DNA from: Pelobates cultripes
Taxonomy: Eukaryota > Chordata > Amphibia > Anura > Pelobatidae
Direction: 5' to 3'
DNA length: 64,000 bases
Assembly (NCBI GenBank): GCA_933207985.1
Contig: OW240916.1
Coordinates: 83,356,979 to 83,420,978 of the forward strand
The notes below the pieces were generated by a model, which saw only the letters and a list, made by a program, of their open reading frames with translations, was not told the DNA's origin and ran no database searches. Below are positions 23,091 through 33,417 of the stretch, piece after piece. The first letter of the stretch is position 1; each line of letters begins with the position of its first letter. The position numbers were made by a program, and so were the translations under genes.

Positions 23091-26000
23091 TGTGGCGGAA
23101 CCAACCTCTCCACTGTGCACTGGAGGAGCCTGGTTGCCTGTCTCCTGCCTTTTGACTATGGACCGGCATTTAAATACTTTATTTTCCTATGCAGAAAGGT
23201 CTATTCATGTATTTCTGCCATGGCGTTCGGTAGATTCTCGGATTTACTGAATGAACTAATTTAACCCCTTAAGACCGGATGGTGTACTATTATGCCTTAT
23301 TTTAAGCGGCTCTAAACGCCGCCACGCGTAATAGTACGCCCTCCGGTCTTTTCCTACTTACCCGGTCGCCGGCGATCACGGTTGGGGGGACTCCCAGGGA
23401 GCCCCCGTGTCACGTCCGATGTCCTGGAAGCGTCCTTGCGAGGACCCCACAATCACATGGCCAGGGGTAGCTGCCTCCTGCATTGCCAGCAGGGGGGCTG
23501 CCTGTAATGACAGGTGGTCCCCCTGCTGGCTGAAAATAAAATTAAATAAATTAAAAAGTGTAAAAAATATAATAATATATACTTAGATTATATATGTATA
23601 TATATTATATATATATATATATATGATCTAAGTATATATATATACACATATACATACACTCACGTACACTGTCTAGGTGTATTTTCCTATTAATATATAT
23701 ATAATTATATATATATATTAATATCAAATTACACGTAGACTGATACTGATTAAATATATATATAATTATTGTTATATAAATATTTATATATAATATAAAA
23801 AAAATATGTAAATACGTTAAAAAATAAAATTAAAAAAATAATTAAAAATAAATAATTAAAAAATATATAGATGTGTTTTATTTCGTTCTAACTGTATTGT
23901 GAAATTAATATATATATATCAAAATACACGTAGAACGAAATAATATATATATATATATACATAAATATATACGTATATATCACTATATATATACCTATAT
24001 ATAAATAAAAATATTAAAAAAATTATATAGATATATACATATATATACACATACGTATATATATACATATATTAATTCTACATATATATTTATGTAATAT
24101 TTTTACATAATTAGGTATCTTAATTAATTACAATTAGCGGGACCTGCCTGACAACCCATGCCAAAAGTAAAAGGAATTTAATTTGCTAGCACTATATTTA
24201 ACCCTATAACTTTCCAAGACACCATAAAACCTGTACATGGGGGGTACTGTTCTACTCGGGAGACTTCGCTGAACACAAATATTAGTGTTTCAAAACAGTA
24301 ACAGTAAATATGTAAATACGTTAAAAAATAAAATTAAAAAAATAATTAAAAATAAATAATTAAAAAATATATAGATGTGTTTTATTTCGTTCTAACTGTA
24401 TTGTGAAATTAATATATATATATCAAAATACACGTAGAACGAAATAATATATATATATACATAAATATATACGTATATATCACTATATATATACCTATAT
24501 ATAAATAAAAATATTAAAAAAAATTATATAGATATATACATATATATACACATACGTATATATATACATATATTAATTCTACATATATATTTATGTAATA
24601 TTTTTACACAATTAGGTATCTTAATTAATTACAATTAGCAGGACCTGCCTGACAACCCATGCCAAAAGTAAAGGGAATTTAATTTGCTAGCACTATATTT
24701 AACCCTATAACTTTTCAAGACACCATAAAACCTGTACATGGGGGGTACTGTTCTACTCGGGAGACTTCGCTGAACACAAATATTAGTGTTTCAAAACAGT
24801 AAAATGTATTACAACGATGATATCGCCAGTAAAAGTGACGTTTTTTGCCTTTTTTGCCGCACACAAACAGCACTTACACGGACGATATTATTGCTGCGAT
24901 ACTTTTTACTTTTTTTTACTGTTTTGAAACACAAATATTTGTGTTCAGCAAAGTCTCCCGAGTACAACGGTACCCCTCATGTACAGGTTTTATGGTGTTT
25001 TCAAAAGTTACAGCGTCAAATATAAGGCTTGCGTTTTATTTTTTTCACCTTAAAATTCGCCAGATTGGTTAGGTTGCCTTTGAGACCCTATGGTAACCCA
25101 AGATTGAAAATTACCCCTATGATGGCATACCATTTGCAATAGTAGACAACCCAAGGTATTGCAAACGGGGTATGTCCCGTCTTTTTTAGTAGCCACTTAG
25201 TCACAAACACTGGCCAAAATTGGCGTTTTTTGCATTTTTCACACACAAGCAAATACTAACGCTAACTTTGGCCAGTGTTTGTGACCAAATGGCTACTAAA
25301 AAAGACTGGACATACCCCATTTGCAATACCTTGGGTTGTCTACTATTGCAAATGGTATGCCATTATGGGTGTAAATTTCATTCCCGGGCTACTATACAGT
25401 CTCAAAGGCAACGTAACCAATCTGGCGAATTTCAATTTCAAATGTAACGTGCTATATTTGACCCTGTAACTTCCCAAAATGCCATAAAACCTGTACATAG
25501 GGGGTACTGTCTTCCACGTGAGACTTTGCTGAATACAAATATGTGTATTCTATTGCAGTAAAAGCAAACAGTATTATGACATTGACCGTTAAAATGTCAT
25601 GTAGAACTAAAAAAATTTAAAAAAATCGTATTTAATATTAAATTATGTTTCATAGCTAAATATTTGATATTAAATGAAAGCCCTGTTTCCCCTGAATAAA
25701 ATGATATATAATAAGGGTGGGTGCATTTACTATGAAAGAGGTGAATTACGGTTGGACAGACATGTAGCGCAAATGCCAGGTTTTGTTTACATTTTGTTTT
25801 ATTCACAACATGTACATTTGGCTCCGTCCTTAAGGGGTTAACCCAGATAGCTATGCCATGGAGCCTATTCGTGTAATAAAAGACTTTGGCTCCATGGCAA
25901 TTGAACTGTATGTGTGTGGTCTGATCGCCATTCAGTAATAATGTGCACTCAGACCTAAGCTATCTGGGGATATGTTGCATGTCTGTGTTTTATGTAATAA

Positions 26001-26891
26001 ATGTAACCTTGTGTATTTTATTGTATTTTACTGTCTTTTTACTGCCATGTGCTTAATGGAGTTTTGCCTCTGTCCTTGGAGATAATTAGATTACTTCTCA
26101 ATTATCTCCAGGATAGAAGACTCTGTGGAATTGGTTTTGGACTTCGATCTATCTTTTGAACCAATGGACCAATTTGGATGATTTTGACATATGTTTGTAT
26201 TTGGAGTATGCTGATTCAGAAAATGTAAAAGAGGCTGTATGTGCCAGTACAGTCAGTTCTGCTTGACCTCAAAACGAAGTGTCGTCTCGTTATTGGGGGA
26301 ATTGGATTGTATGCTGATTGCCAGGAGTGTAAGCTGATTGTATGCTTTTCCTGTTCAGCTGCTTACAGCATTCATATGCTTGAGAGCATTCGTATGTTTT
26401 ATGTGAATGTGATGCATACTTTTAAAGTTATGAATAATGTGGAAAAACTGTATTTCTCTGCCGGTGATAATTACATTACCCATTGTGTAAGGTAATTGTA
26501 TCACAGGCAGAGGGGAGGATTTTGTGTGGGAGTGTCTGAGTGTATTGTACGTGTTTATTGGTTGTTTTCAAAAACCCTGTGGGCAGTACTATGTTTGTGG
26601 ATTGTGAATAAAAGAGGCTGTATGTGCCAGTACAGTCAGTTCTGCTTGACCTCAAAACGAAGTGTCGTCTCGTTATTGGGGGAATTGGATTGTATGCTGA
26701 TTGCCAGGAGTGTAAGCTGATTGTATGCTTTTCCTGTTCAGCTGCTTACAGCATTCATATGCTTGAGAGCATTTGTATGTTTCTCTGGTTCGGTGGTTGT
26801 GGTGTCTGCTGCGGTGCTTGGAGTCCTCTGGAAGCGCTAGGAGCATCCTTTAACGGAGGTACCCAGTCGGGGTGCCAGGTGATCCGTTACA
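23091..26891 (+). mobile_element. LTR, split by a TTAA element
   Basis: The LTR starts TGTGGCGGAACC after the polypurine tract and ends CCGTTACA at 26891. It is interrupted at 23261-23264 by the 2573-bp TTAA element and resumes at 25842. Joined, it would be about 1.2 kb. An AATAAA signal lies at 26606-26611. A 170-bp block (26225-26397) is repeated at 26609-26781, which lengthens it relative to the copy at 5228-6269. No internal domain or second LTR follows, so it is solitary or partial. Confidence 0.65.
23265..25837. mobile_element. TTAA-flanked multi-hairpin element, copy 1
   Basis: Termini CCCCTTAAGACCGG and CCGTCCTTAAGGGG are inverted repeats flanked by TTAA on both sides (23261-23264, 25838-25841). 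The interior is a row of hairpins: 23275-23347 (tactattacgcc stem), 23487-23532 (ccagcaggggg stem), 23577-23637 (cttagat/atctaag), 23669-23740, 23868-23945 (tttcgttcta/tagaacgaaa), 24690-25025 and 25058-25430. The last two have arms above 110 bp. A block of 504 bp (about 23804-24307) is tandemly duplicated in this copy only. No transposase or long open frame is present. TTAA targeting suggests piggyBac or Kolobok mobilisation; this is inference. Confidence 0.75.
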
Positions 26892-26899
26892 GAAATTGT

Positions 26900-27515
26900 A
26901 TGTAGTGCTCCTTCCCGTGAGACTATGATTTTGGTGGGGTATCCCCATCTGAAGCGCATTCCGCTTGCTCATAGTCTATCTGCAATATGGGAAAAGTTCT
27001 TCCTCCTGCGTAGTGTCATGGCGGAAAGTTTGAGTTTTGCTCGAGTTGTTCTACGTGGAATGCCAAATCATAATGCGCCGTGGCGAAGTGATCCATTTTG
27101 GCTTCTGTTTGTAATGTTCTTTTGCTGATCTTTTGTACATCTCTTGTGTGTTTCCAGGACATAATGAGCTTCTGTGAGAGATTGTCGAGCGCCATTTGTA
27201 AGTGGCTTTTGGTAAGTTGATCTGTCGCCATGGATTGATCCATATCGCGCTGGGAGTTTTGATGTTCAGGCTGGCATCGCCATCTTGTGAGGGCCGTTGG
27301 AGGTCCGCAGCTTCTATTTGTTGTTTGTTGCCAAAGAAGTTTAGTTTTTCATTTATGGCAGAGCCTTTTTTCGTTTTATGTTGTGCCATCTATTATTTTG
27401 GTGATTTGCAGGTCCTATATGTCCAGATTGGTATGGATTGCAGGCCTTGTTTGCCGGAGCTCATGTTTAAGCGACCATTAAGCTCGGCAGTTAGCCACAC
27501 CCCCCCAATCTTAGT
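26900..27515 (-). pseudogene. L1/Tx1-like LINE 5' fragment (ORF1 N-terminus)
   Basis: On the minus strand a GGGGGTGTGGC 5' leader (around 27510) is followed by a frame from 27389. It encodes a basic, polar N-terminus (MAQHKTKKGSAINEKLNFFG) and then a second frame (27243-27016) with a coiled-coil-like MALDNLSQKLIMSWKHT. This is the layout of L1-type ORF1. It is frameshifted and breaks off near 26900 beside the LTR. ORF2 is absent. It is not the same subfamily as the ORF1 at 54505. Confidence 0.55.
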
Positions 27516-27889
27516 TAAGTCAAGTAAAGATTTTGCAGCCAGGGTATTATTGTAACTGAATCTAGCAATTCTAGATATCTTCCTCTAAATTTGCAGAGTA
27601 TTCATGGTTTGTGGCAAAGATATCATGGCAATCAGTGGATACCCAGATCCCCTCTACCCCTGGATTCATTGGAGGTATATCTTAAAAAAAGCTTGAGGCG
27701 TTAAGTACCTAAAAGAGGTATGTCTGGTGCAGCCACAGACATTTACGACTACACCAGACATGACGTGGGTCAAGATAGGGGCGGCAAACTCAGGGGCAGT
27801 CACGGGCGGCAAAAGCTCTAGCTAGCTACGCCACGGTTGTTGGCGCTATATAAATATTATAACAATAATAATGAGGAGACACAGGGCTG
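27516..27889. other. No gene; L2 and hAT-like tail scraps
   Basis: 'gctagctacgccac' near 27823 looks like a hAT-type terminus. 'ttggcgctatataaatatt' followed by 'ataataat' (27840-27875) matches an L2 3' tail in plus orientation. Both are short remnants. Confidence 0.4.
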
Positions 27890-28493
27890 CTCAAGAAAAT
27901 GTCACATTGAGGATGTAAGCTTTCTATTCATACATTAATCAGCAGATTATTAATTCAAACAACACCACAACATAATAACAATTCATTAGGGAGGAAAAAA
28001 TATATATTTATTACATGGTGACAACCACTTGAGCAAATTATTTATTTGATTTCTCAGGAATACCCCATGTATGTCATCTTCAAAATAGGAATATACATTG
28101 TAAGCTTTCTTTTAAACATGTGTTATCAAAGTTTAACAGCTATACATTATCTACACATTGGAAATTTGCTTAGAAAACCAAAGTTTACTATAATTTGTGT
28201 ACAAATGGCGACTTCTGGGTGGTTCTGACCATATTAGAAATCAAAATAAGTTTTGTGGGCAAAAATGTAATATCCAAACTACACCCTGTTCCAAATTATT
28301 ATGCAAATTCTATTTCAGTGTCACAAAGATTAAATATTTTGTTTTTCAGTTTAACTCATGGATGGCATTGTGTCTCAGGGCTCTTTTGATCACTGAAAAC
28401 AATCTCGGACACCTGTGATAATTAGATTGCTAGGTGAGCCCAATTTAAGGAAAAACTACTAAAGGAGGGTGTTCCATATTATTAACCCCTTAA

Positions 28494-28565
28494 CCCCTTA
28501 AGGATCAAACTTCTGGAATAAAAGGGAATCATGACATGTCACACATGTCATGTGTCCTTAAGGGG
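28494..28565. mobile_element. 72-bp TTAA MITE
   Basis: CCCCTTAAGGATC...TGTCCTTAAGGGG is flanked by TTAA on each side (28490-28493, 28566-28569), with an inner hairpin catgacatgt/acatgtcatg. A partial second copy ('ggaccaaacttctggaata') follows directly to about 28602. The termini match those of the 2.6-kb multi-hairpin elements, so it may be a minimal deletion derivative mobilised by the same enzyme (inference). Confidence 0.8.
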
Positions 28566-28878
28566 TTAAGGACCAAACTTCTGGAATAAAAGGGAATCAT
28601 ACATACATCAAAAATACATGAAGACTAATTTTCAAACAGTCCTGTTCACTGATGAGTGCCGTGCAATCCTGGATGGTCCAGATGGATGGAGTAGTGGATG
28701 GTTGGTGGATGGCCACCCTGTTCCAACAAGGCTGCGACATCAGCAAGGTGGTGGTGTAGTCATGTTTTGGGCTAGAATCATGGGAAGAGAGCTGGTCGTC
28801 CCCTTTAGGGTCCCCGAAGGTGTAAAGATAACCTCTGCAAAGTATGTGGAATTTCTGACTGACCACTTTCTTCCCTGG

Positions 28879-29451
28879 TGTCAGGTTACCTCTGGTGTCT
28901 ACCTCGGAGGAGGTTAGACACCTAGACGTCCATCCTCCTAGGGGGGCTGACTCACCCGATCCTCGCAGTCCTCCCGGCCGTTTACACGCCGGCCGCGATA
29001 GCTCCGCCTCCTTTTATGACGCGGCGCTCAGTAGCCGACGTCATGACGGCAATCACGTTCCGACCCGTCAATCACGGCAACCAAGTGCCGAACAACGAAT
29101 CAGGACTCGTTGGGGGCGGGGCCAACAGTTAAAGAGCCAAGGTATAAAAGAGGGTTTTGTGGAATGATTCATTGCCCTGTCGTGGTTCTAGCTAGTCTGT
29201 TCACTCAGTGCTCTTACCTCTATTGTCTTTTGGTTCCTGACTCGGCTTGTATTTTTTGACCCTGCTTTCCTCTCTTGTCCTTTTGACTCGACTTGTCTCT
29301 CGCTTACCTACTCTCTCGTTCCCTCGACCTCGGCCTGTCTCTGACCATTCTTTGCTTTCTCCTTACATTAGTCCGGCCATTCTAAGGTCCGGTATACGTA
29401 CCTATCTCCTGTTTGTATTCTGCGTGTTGGATCCCTGTCACGATCCTGACA
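28879..29451 (+). mobile_element. Solo LTR inside the Tc1/mariner transposase
   Basis: It starts TGTCAGGTTACC and ends CGATCCTGACA, flanked by an exact 5-bp duplication cctgg (28874-28878, 29452-29456). TG...CA ends plus 5-bp duplication define an LTR. 'ggtataaaagag' at 29140 is a plausible TATA box and the 3' half is C/T-rich like a U5. Orientation is inferred from the TATA box. Removing the LTR and one duplication joins the transposase frame in register. Parent element is unknown. Confidence 0.85.
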
Positions 29452-30252
29452 CCTGGTACAGAAGGAAGAACTATGCTTTCCGTAATAAAATCATCTTCAT
29501 GCATGACAATGCACCATCTCATGCTGCAAAGAATACCTCTCCATTAATGGCTGCTATGGGGATAAAAGGAGAGAAAGTCATGGTGTGGCCTCCATCCTCC
29601 CCTGACCTCAATCCTATTGAGAACCTTTGGAGCATCCTCAAGCAAAAGATCTATGAGGGTGGGAGGTAGTTTACATCCAAACAGCAGCTCTGGGAGGCTA
29701 TTCTGACATCTTGCAAACAAATTCAAGCAGAAACTGTCCAAAAACTTACAAGTTCAATGGATGCAAGACTTGTGAAGCTGCTATCAAATAAGGGGTCCTA
29801 TGTTAAAATGTAACGTGACCTGTTAAAATGTTTAAAAAGTTAAAATGTTGTTATAAGTTTGATTGAAATAGCTTTTGATTTTAGTAAATATGCTGCAAAC
29901 ACAACAAATGACAATTTTCAGTTCTTTACAACCTATAAAGTGTTTTGAAACTTACTGTGCGTAATAATTTGGAACAGTGCATTGTAAGTTTTTTATGTTT
30001 AAAAAAAATACTGTTATCATTAGAAGGTTTGTTCAATAAAATATGAATTGTACTCTTAATAGTTGATAACATGAGAATTATGCTGACTGTTATTTACATC
30101 AATTATTTAGGTAAATGAGAAAAATATCATTTGCATAATAATTTGCAACAGGGTGTAGATGACTATCAGCTTTATAAATCAGAAATGCATTATGTGAACT
30201 TCTTAATGAGCAGGTAAAGGTTTGTGAACATGTGATATCAAGGGTCTACAAT

Positions 30253-31197
30253 TCAATGGCCATCAAAGTACCTCTTTGCAAAGTCATGTAATGCTTTTCT
30301 GAGGGCCTGCTTCATATCATTATTTCTCAAGCTGTATATTATTGGATTGCACATCGGAACTATGTGCACAAAGAGGACAGATGTTGCTTTACTTTGACTG
30401 AGCTGATATGATGAAGGTGGTCTCATATACAAACAGAATATTACCGTATAAAATAAGATAACAATCGAGAGATGAGAGGAGCAGGTAGAGAAGGCTTTGT
30501 GTCTTCCTTCTGATGTGCGAATCTTCAGAATAGTGGAGATTATAAAGCAATATGAAGTGAGGGTGAGCATGAAGCAGGTCAGCACGAGAAACACACCTTC
30601 TGAAAACATAATCATTTGGATGAAAGTTGTGTCGCTGCATGAGAGCTTGAGCAAGGGCATCATGTCACAGAATACATGGTTGACTTCATTCAAGGAACAG
30701 AAGTCCAAGCTGGAAATGAAGATAATCAATGGAATGGAACCTACAAAGCCAATCACCCAGGCACCAACAGCCATCCTGCAAGATGAATTCTTATTAAAAA
30801 TGAGGGGATAATGCAAGGGCTTGCAAATAGCCACAAAGCGATCATAAGCCATGACTGTGAGCAGGAAATACTCAGCACTGGCGAAACCCAGGAAAAAATA
30901 AAGTTGTGTCATGCACCCAATAATAGATATTCTTTTATTTCCTGTGATAAAGATGTTTAACAGGTTTGGTGCTGTCACTGAGGTGAAGGATATATCCAAA
31001 GAAGCCAAGTTGCACAAAAAGAAATACATAGGCATGTGGCGGTGATGATTAAAGCAAATAATGAAAATAATTATTACATTTCCAAGAAGAGTAATAACAT
31101 ACATGAGTAAAAATAGCAAGAATAGAGGAATCCTGAGCTGGGGGACATCAGAGAACCCAATGATATAAAATTCAGTCACTCTTGATTTATTTTCCAT
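30253..31197 (-). CDS. Olfactory receptor, copy 1
   Basis: Intact single-exon G-protein-coupled odorant receptor of 314 residues, expected in the plasma membrane of olfactory neurons. It has family hallmarks: an N-glycosylation site NKS at residue 3, GN in TM1, and MPMYFFLCNLASLD at the end of IL1/TM2. It also has the TM3 cysteine in GCMTQLYFF, MAYDRFVAICKPLHY after TM3, SYCFII in TM5, KAFSTCSSHL entering TM6 and NPIIYSLRN in TM7. Seven hydrophobic segments are visible, and length is typical. The start at 31197 is the only Met giving a normal N-terminus. The Leu usual before HxPMYF is replaced (RHMPMYF) and PMLNP is PMCNP, both also in copy 2. The 314-residue sequence differs from copy 2 at 12 positions. 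Class II-like by motif; ligand unknown. No upstream exon or promoter can be defined from sequence alone. Confidence 0.95.
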   Translation of the reverse strand: MENKSRVTEFYIIGFSDVPQLRIPLFLLFLLMYVITLLGNVIIIFIICFNHHRHMPMYFFLCNLASLDISFTSVTAPNLLNIFITGNKRISIIGCMTQLYFFLGFASAEYFLLTVMAYDRFVAICKPLHYPLIFNKNSSCRMAVGAWVIGFVGSIPLIIFISSLDFCSLNEVNHVFCDMMPLLKLSCSDTTFIQMIMFSEGVFLVLTCFMLTLTSYCFIISTILKIRTSEGRHKAFSTCSSHLSIVILFYTVIFCLYMRPPSSYQLSQSKATSVLFVHIVPMCNPIIYSLRNNDMKQALRKALHDFAKRYFDGH

Positions 31198-32194
31198 CCC
31201 TCATTGTCTTTGCTTACACTATGTAGAAAGGGAAGAAGTAATCTGCAACTAATAATAAAGATGTATTCTGGAAACTCCGAAGAAGATGTCATCATCAGCA
31301 TGCTATAATAAGCCAAGAAGAAGAAAAAAAGTTCAATATGACTATATCATCAATTTAATAAATAACCAATACACCGCACGGTGAATACACACATAAAATA
31401 CTTATATGCAGGATTCAATAGACAATGTCCTATAAGGATTTTCCTTTGTCTTTTGACCAGTCTCCAAAGATTAATGATATTAGAGTTGCATATGTGGTTA
31501 TGAAGTGTGTATCACTCAGAGCTTTCTCAGCTTTTCCTGCATCCTATCAATTTGTTATGAACAAGGTTTGCTGCAAAAAAAAACCACGGTAGAGAAAAGG
31601 TAGGCACTATAACCATTTTATCTCATTGAATCGGTTTTAGTTTTAGTAACTGCAGTCTCCTATCAATGTCACTCTAGTCAGCGTTAAACTGTTTTTGGAG
31701 CAGTTTAACACTAATTAAGGGTTCCTGCATACCAGCACCCTAAATCCATACTAGAGGCATGGCTATGGCAGGGATTACGCAATTCCTTCTAGCTATACCA
31801 ATTCATGCCAACAGTGGGCGCTGTGATAGGCTGAAAGAGGTCAGCTAGCACTCTCAGACAATCACAGAGAAAAAACATTTACAACATATACATACAGAAT
31901 GCAATAGTATTCTTTAATAGTCTTCTTCAGTATATGATCATGATCATATACTGTAACTAAACAACAATTATTGTTATGAGTTAGGTGTTTTTAAAGAAAA
32001 CAATTACATTCTGTGAGCTTTGAAATTGTCGTTTACTGAATGAGTTAGTGGGCTGGATTTTGTATGTTGCATGTAATCTTTATTCACATAAAGTAATTAT
32101 CAATGTTTATGTCCAATACAGGTATACAAGTATAATATATAAATATATATATATATATATATACATACACACACATATACAAAGTTTTAGCATT

Positions 32195-33417
32195 TTGCTG
32201 GTCTGGAGCATTCAGGTGTGGCTAACACAATACCAAGTAGGAAAGACATCAGCAATGATTTTAAAGAAACAACCCCTTTAAAACTGGGAAGGGTTAAAAG
32301 GCCATTTCCAAACAATTTAAAGTCCATCATTCTACAGTGAGAAATATTACTCAAAAGTGGAAAACATTCAAGACAGTTGACAATCTTCCCAGGAGTAGAT
32401 GTCCCAGCAAATTCATCCCAAGATCAGAGAAATTGCAAAAAGCCCTAGAGTTGCATCTCAGACTCTACAGGCCTCAGTTAGCATGTTAAATGTTACAGTT
32501 CATGATAGTACTATTAGAAAAAGACTGAACAATTATGGTTTGTTTGGAAGGGTTGCCAGGGGAAAGCCTCTTCTCTCAAAAAGGAACATGGCAGCATAGC
32601 TAAGGTTTGCAAAGTTGCATCTGAAGAAACCAAAGACCTCTTTCCTTTGAACAGACAAGACCAAAGTGGAGATGTTTGGCCATAATGCACAGCACCACGT
32701 TTGACAAAAACCAACATATATACAACTTATATCAGCACAAAAGCCTCATACCAATTGTCAATCACGGTGGTGGAGGGGTGATGATTTGGGCTTGTTTTGC
32801 AGTCACAGGACCTGTGAACCTTGCAGTCACTGAGTCTATACTGAACTCCTCTGTACACCAACGTAGTCTAGAGTCAAATGTGAGGCCATCTGTCTGACAG
32901 CTAAAGCTTGGCCGAAACTGAGTCATGCAATAGCACAAGGATTCCGTGCACACCAGCAAGTAGACAACAGAATAGCTAAAAAAAATAATTAAGGTGTTGC
33001 AATGTCAGTCAAAGTCCAGACCTCAACCCGACTGAAATGCTGTTTCGAAACCTTAAAAGAGCTGTGCATATCAAATGCCAGCAAACCTCAATGAACTGAA
33101 ACAATGTTGTAAAGAAGAGTGGACCAAAATTCCTCCAAAACAATATGAGAGACTGATAAATCATTTCAGAAAATAATTACTTTAAGTTATTGCTGCTAAA
33201 GGTGGTTTCTATGAGCTATTGAATCATAACATGGCTTCTCCATTTTGGCTTTATTTTTGTTAACTAAATAATGACACGATGTAATGTCCTGTGTTGTTGT
33301 TCATCTGAGGTTGTATTTACCAAATTTCAAAACCAGCTAAGGATGAGTGTTATTATGTACTGATATGTTAAACCATAGAATTTAAAGAGGGTGTACTTTT
33401 TTCCCTTGACTGTGTAG
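32195..33417 (+). pseudogene. Tc1-like transposon remnant
   Basis: The 3' end 'cccttgactgtgta' (33400-33416) resembles a Tc1-type terminus. The frame at 32399-32599 gives the helix-turn-helix part (IREIAKSPRVASQTLQ, STIRKRLNNYGL). Around 32676-32897 the catalytic-core region follows (GGGGVMIWACFA), then 'ccagacctcaacccgactgaaatgctgtttcg' corresponding to the PDLNPTE box near 33020. Stops and frameshifts make it inactive. It is a different family from the 28282 element. The 5' terminus is not resolved. Confidence 0.75.

Larger units (their letters stand above)
28282..30155 (+). mobile_element. Tc1/mariner element (DD37E type), disrupted
   Basis: The ends CACCCTGTTCCAAATTATTA and its near reverse complement are flanked by TA dinucleotides (28280-28281, 30156-30157). 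The transposase survives in pieces: FTDECRAILDGPDGW (first catalytic Asp, about 28645) and then HDNAPSHAAK and SPDLNPIENLW (second Asp and Glu, 29505-29630). I count 37 residues between the second Asp and the Glu, not the 34 of classical Tc1. The DNA-binding N-terminus is not readable. A solo LTR (28879-29451) and a 72-bp MITE interrupt it. The equivalent site at about 60893 in block 2 is empty, so it inserted after the duplication. Confidence 0.85.
27890..32075. repeat. Duplicated block, copy 1 (olfactory receptor unit)
   Basis: Homologous to 60455-63925 in the same orientation. Similarity runs from 'tgctcaagaaaatgt' upstream of the receptor to 'gagtgggctggattt'-type sequence past it. It includes non-coding stretches such as 'atggctatggcagggatta'. 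Differences are two transposon insertions, about 200 bp at 31342-31545 present only here, and scattered substitutions. Confidence 0.9.

Noticed and set aside
22776..23264. 162-codon frame in plus orientation
   Set aside because: It crosses a polypurine tract and an LTR start and includes the internal duplication; the other copy of the family does not preserve it as a single frame.
26241..26905. Two nearly identical frames beginning MPVQSVLLDLKTKCRLV
   Set aside because: They lie in the duplicated part of an LTR after its polyadenylation signal; not protein-coding genes.
29247..29669. 140-codon frame as one protein
   Set aside because: It is a chance fusion of solo-LTR sequence with the second half of the Tc1/mariner transposase.
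30389..30811. Frames antisense or alternative to the olfactory receptor (also 61144-61566)
   Set aside because: They exist in both copies only because the receptor sequence is conserved; they show no domain of their own.
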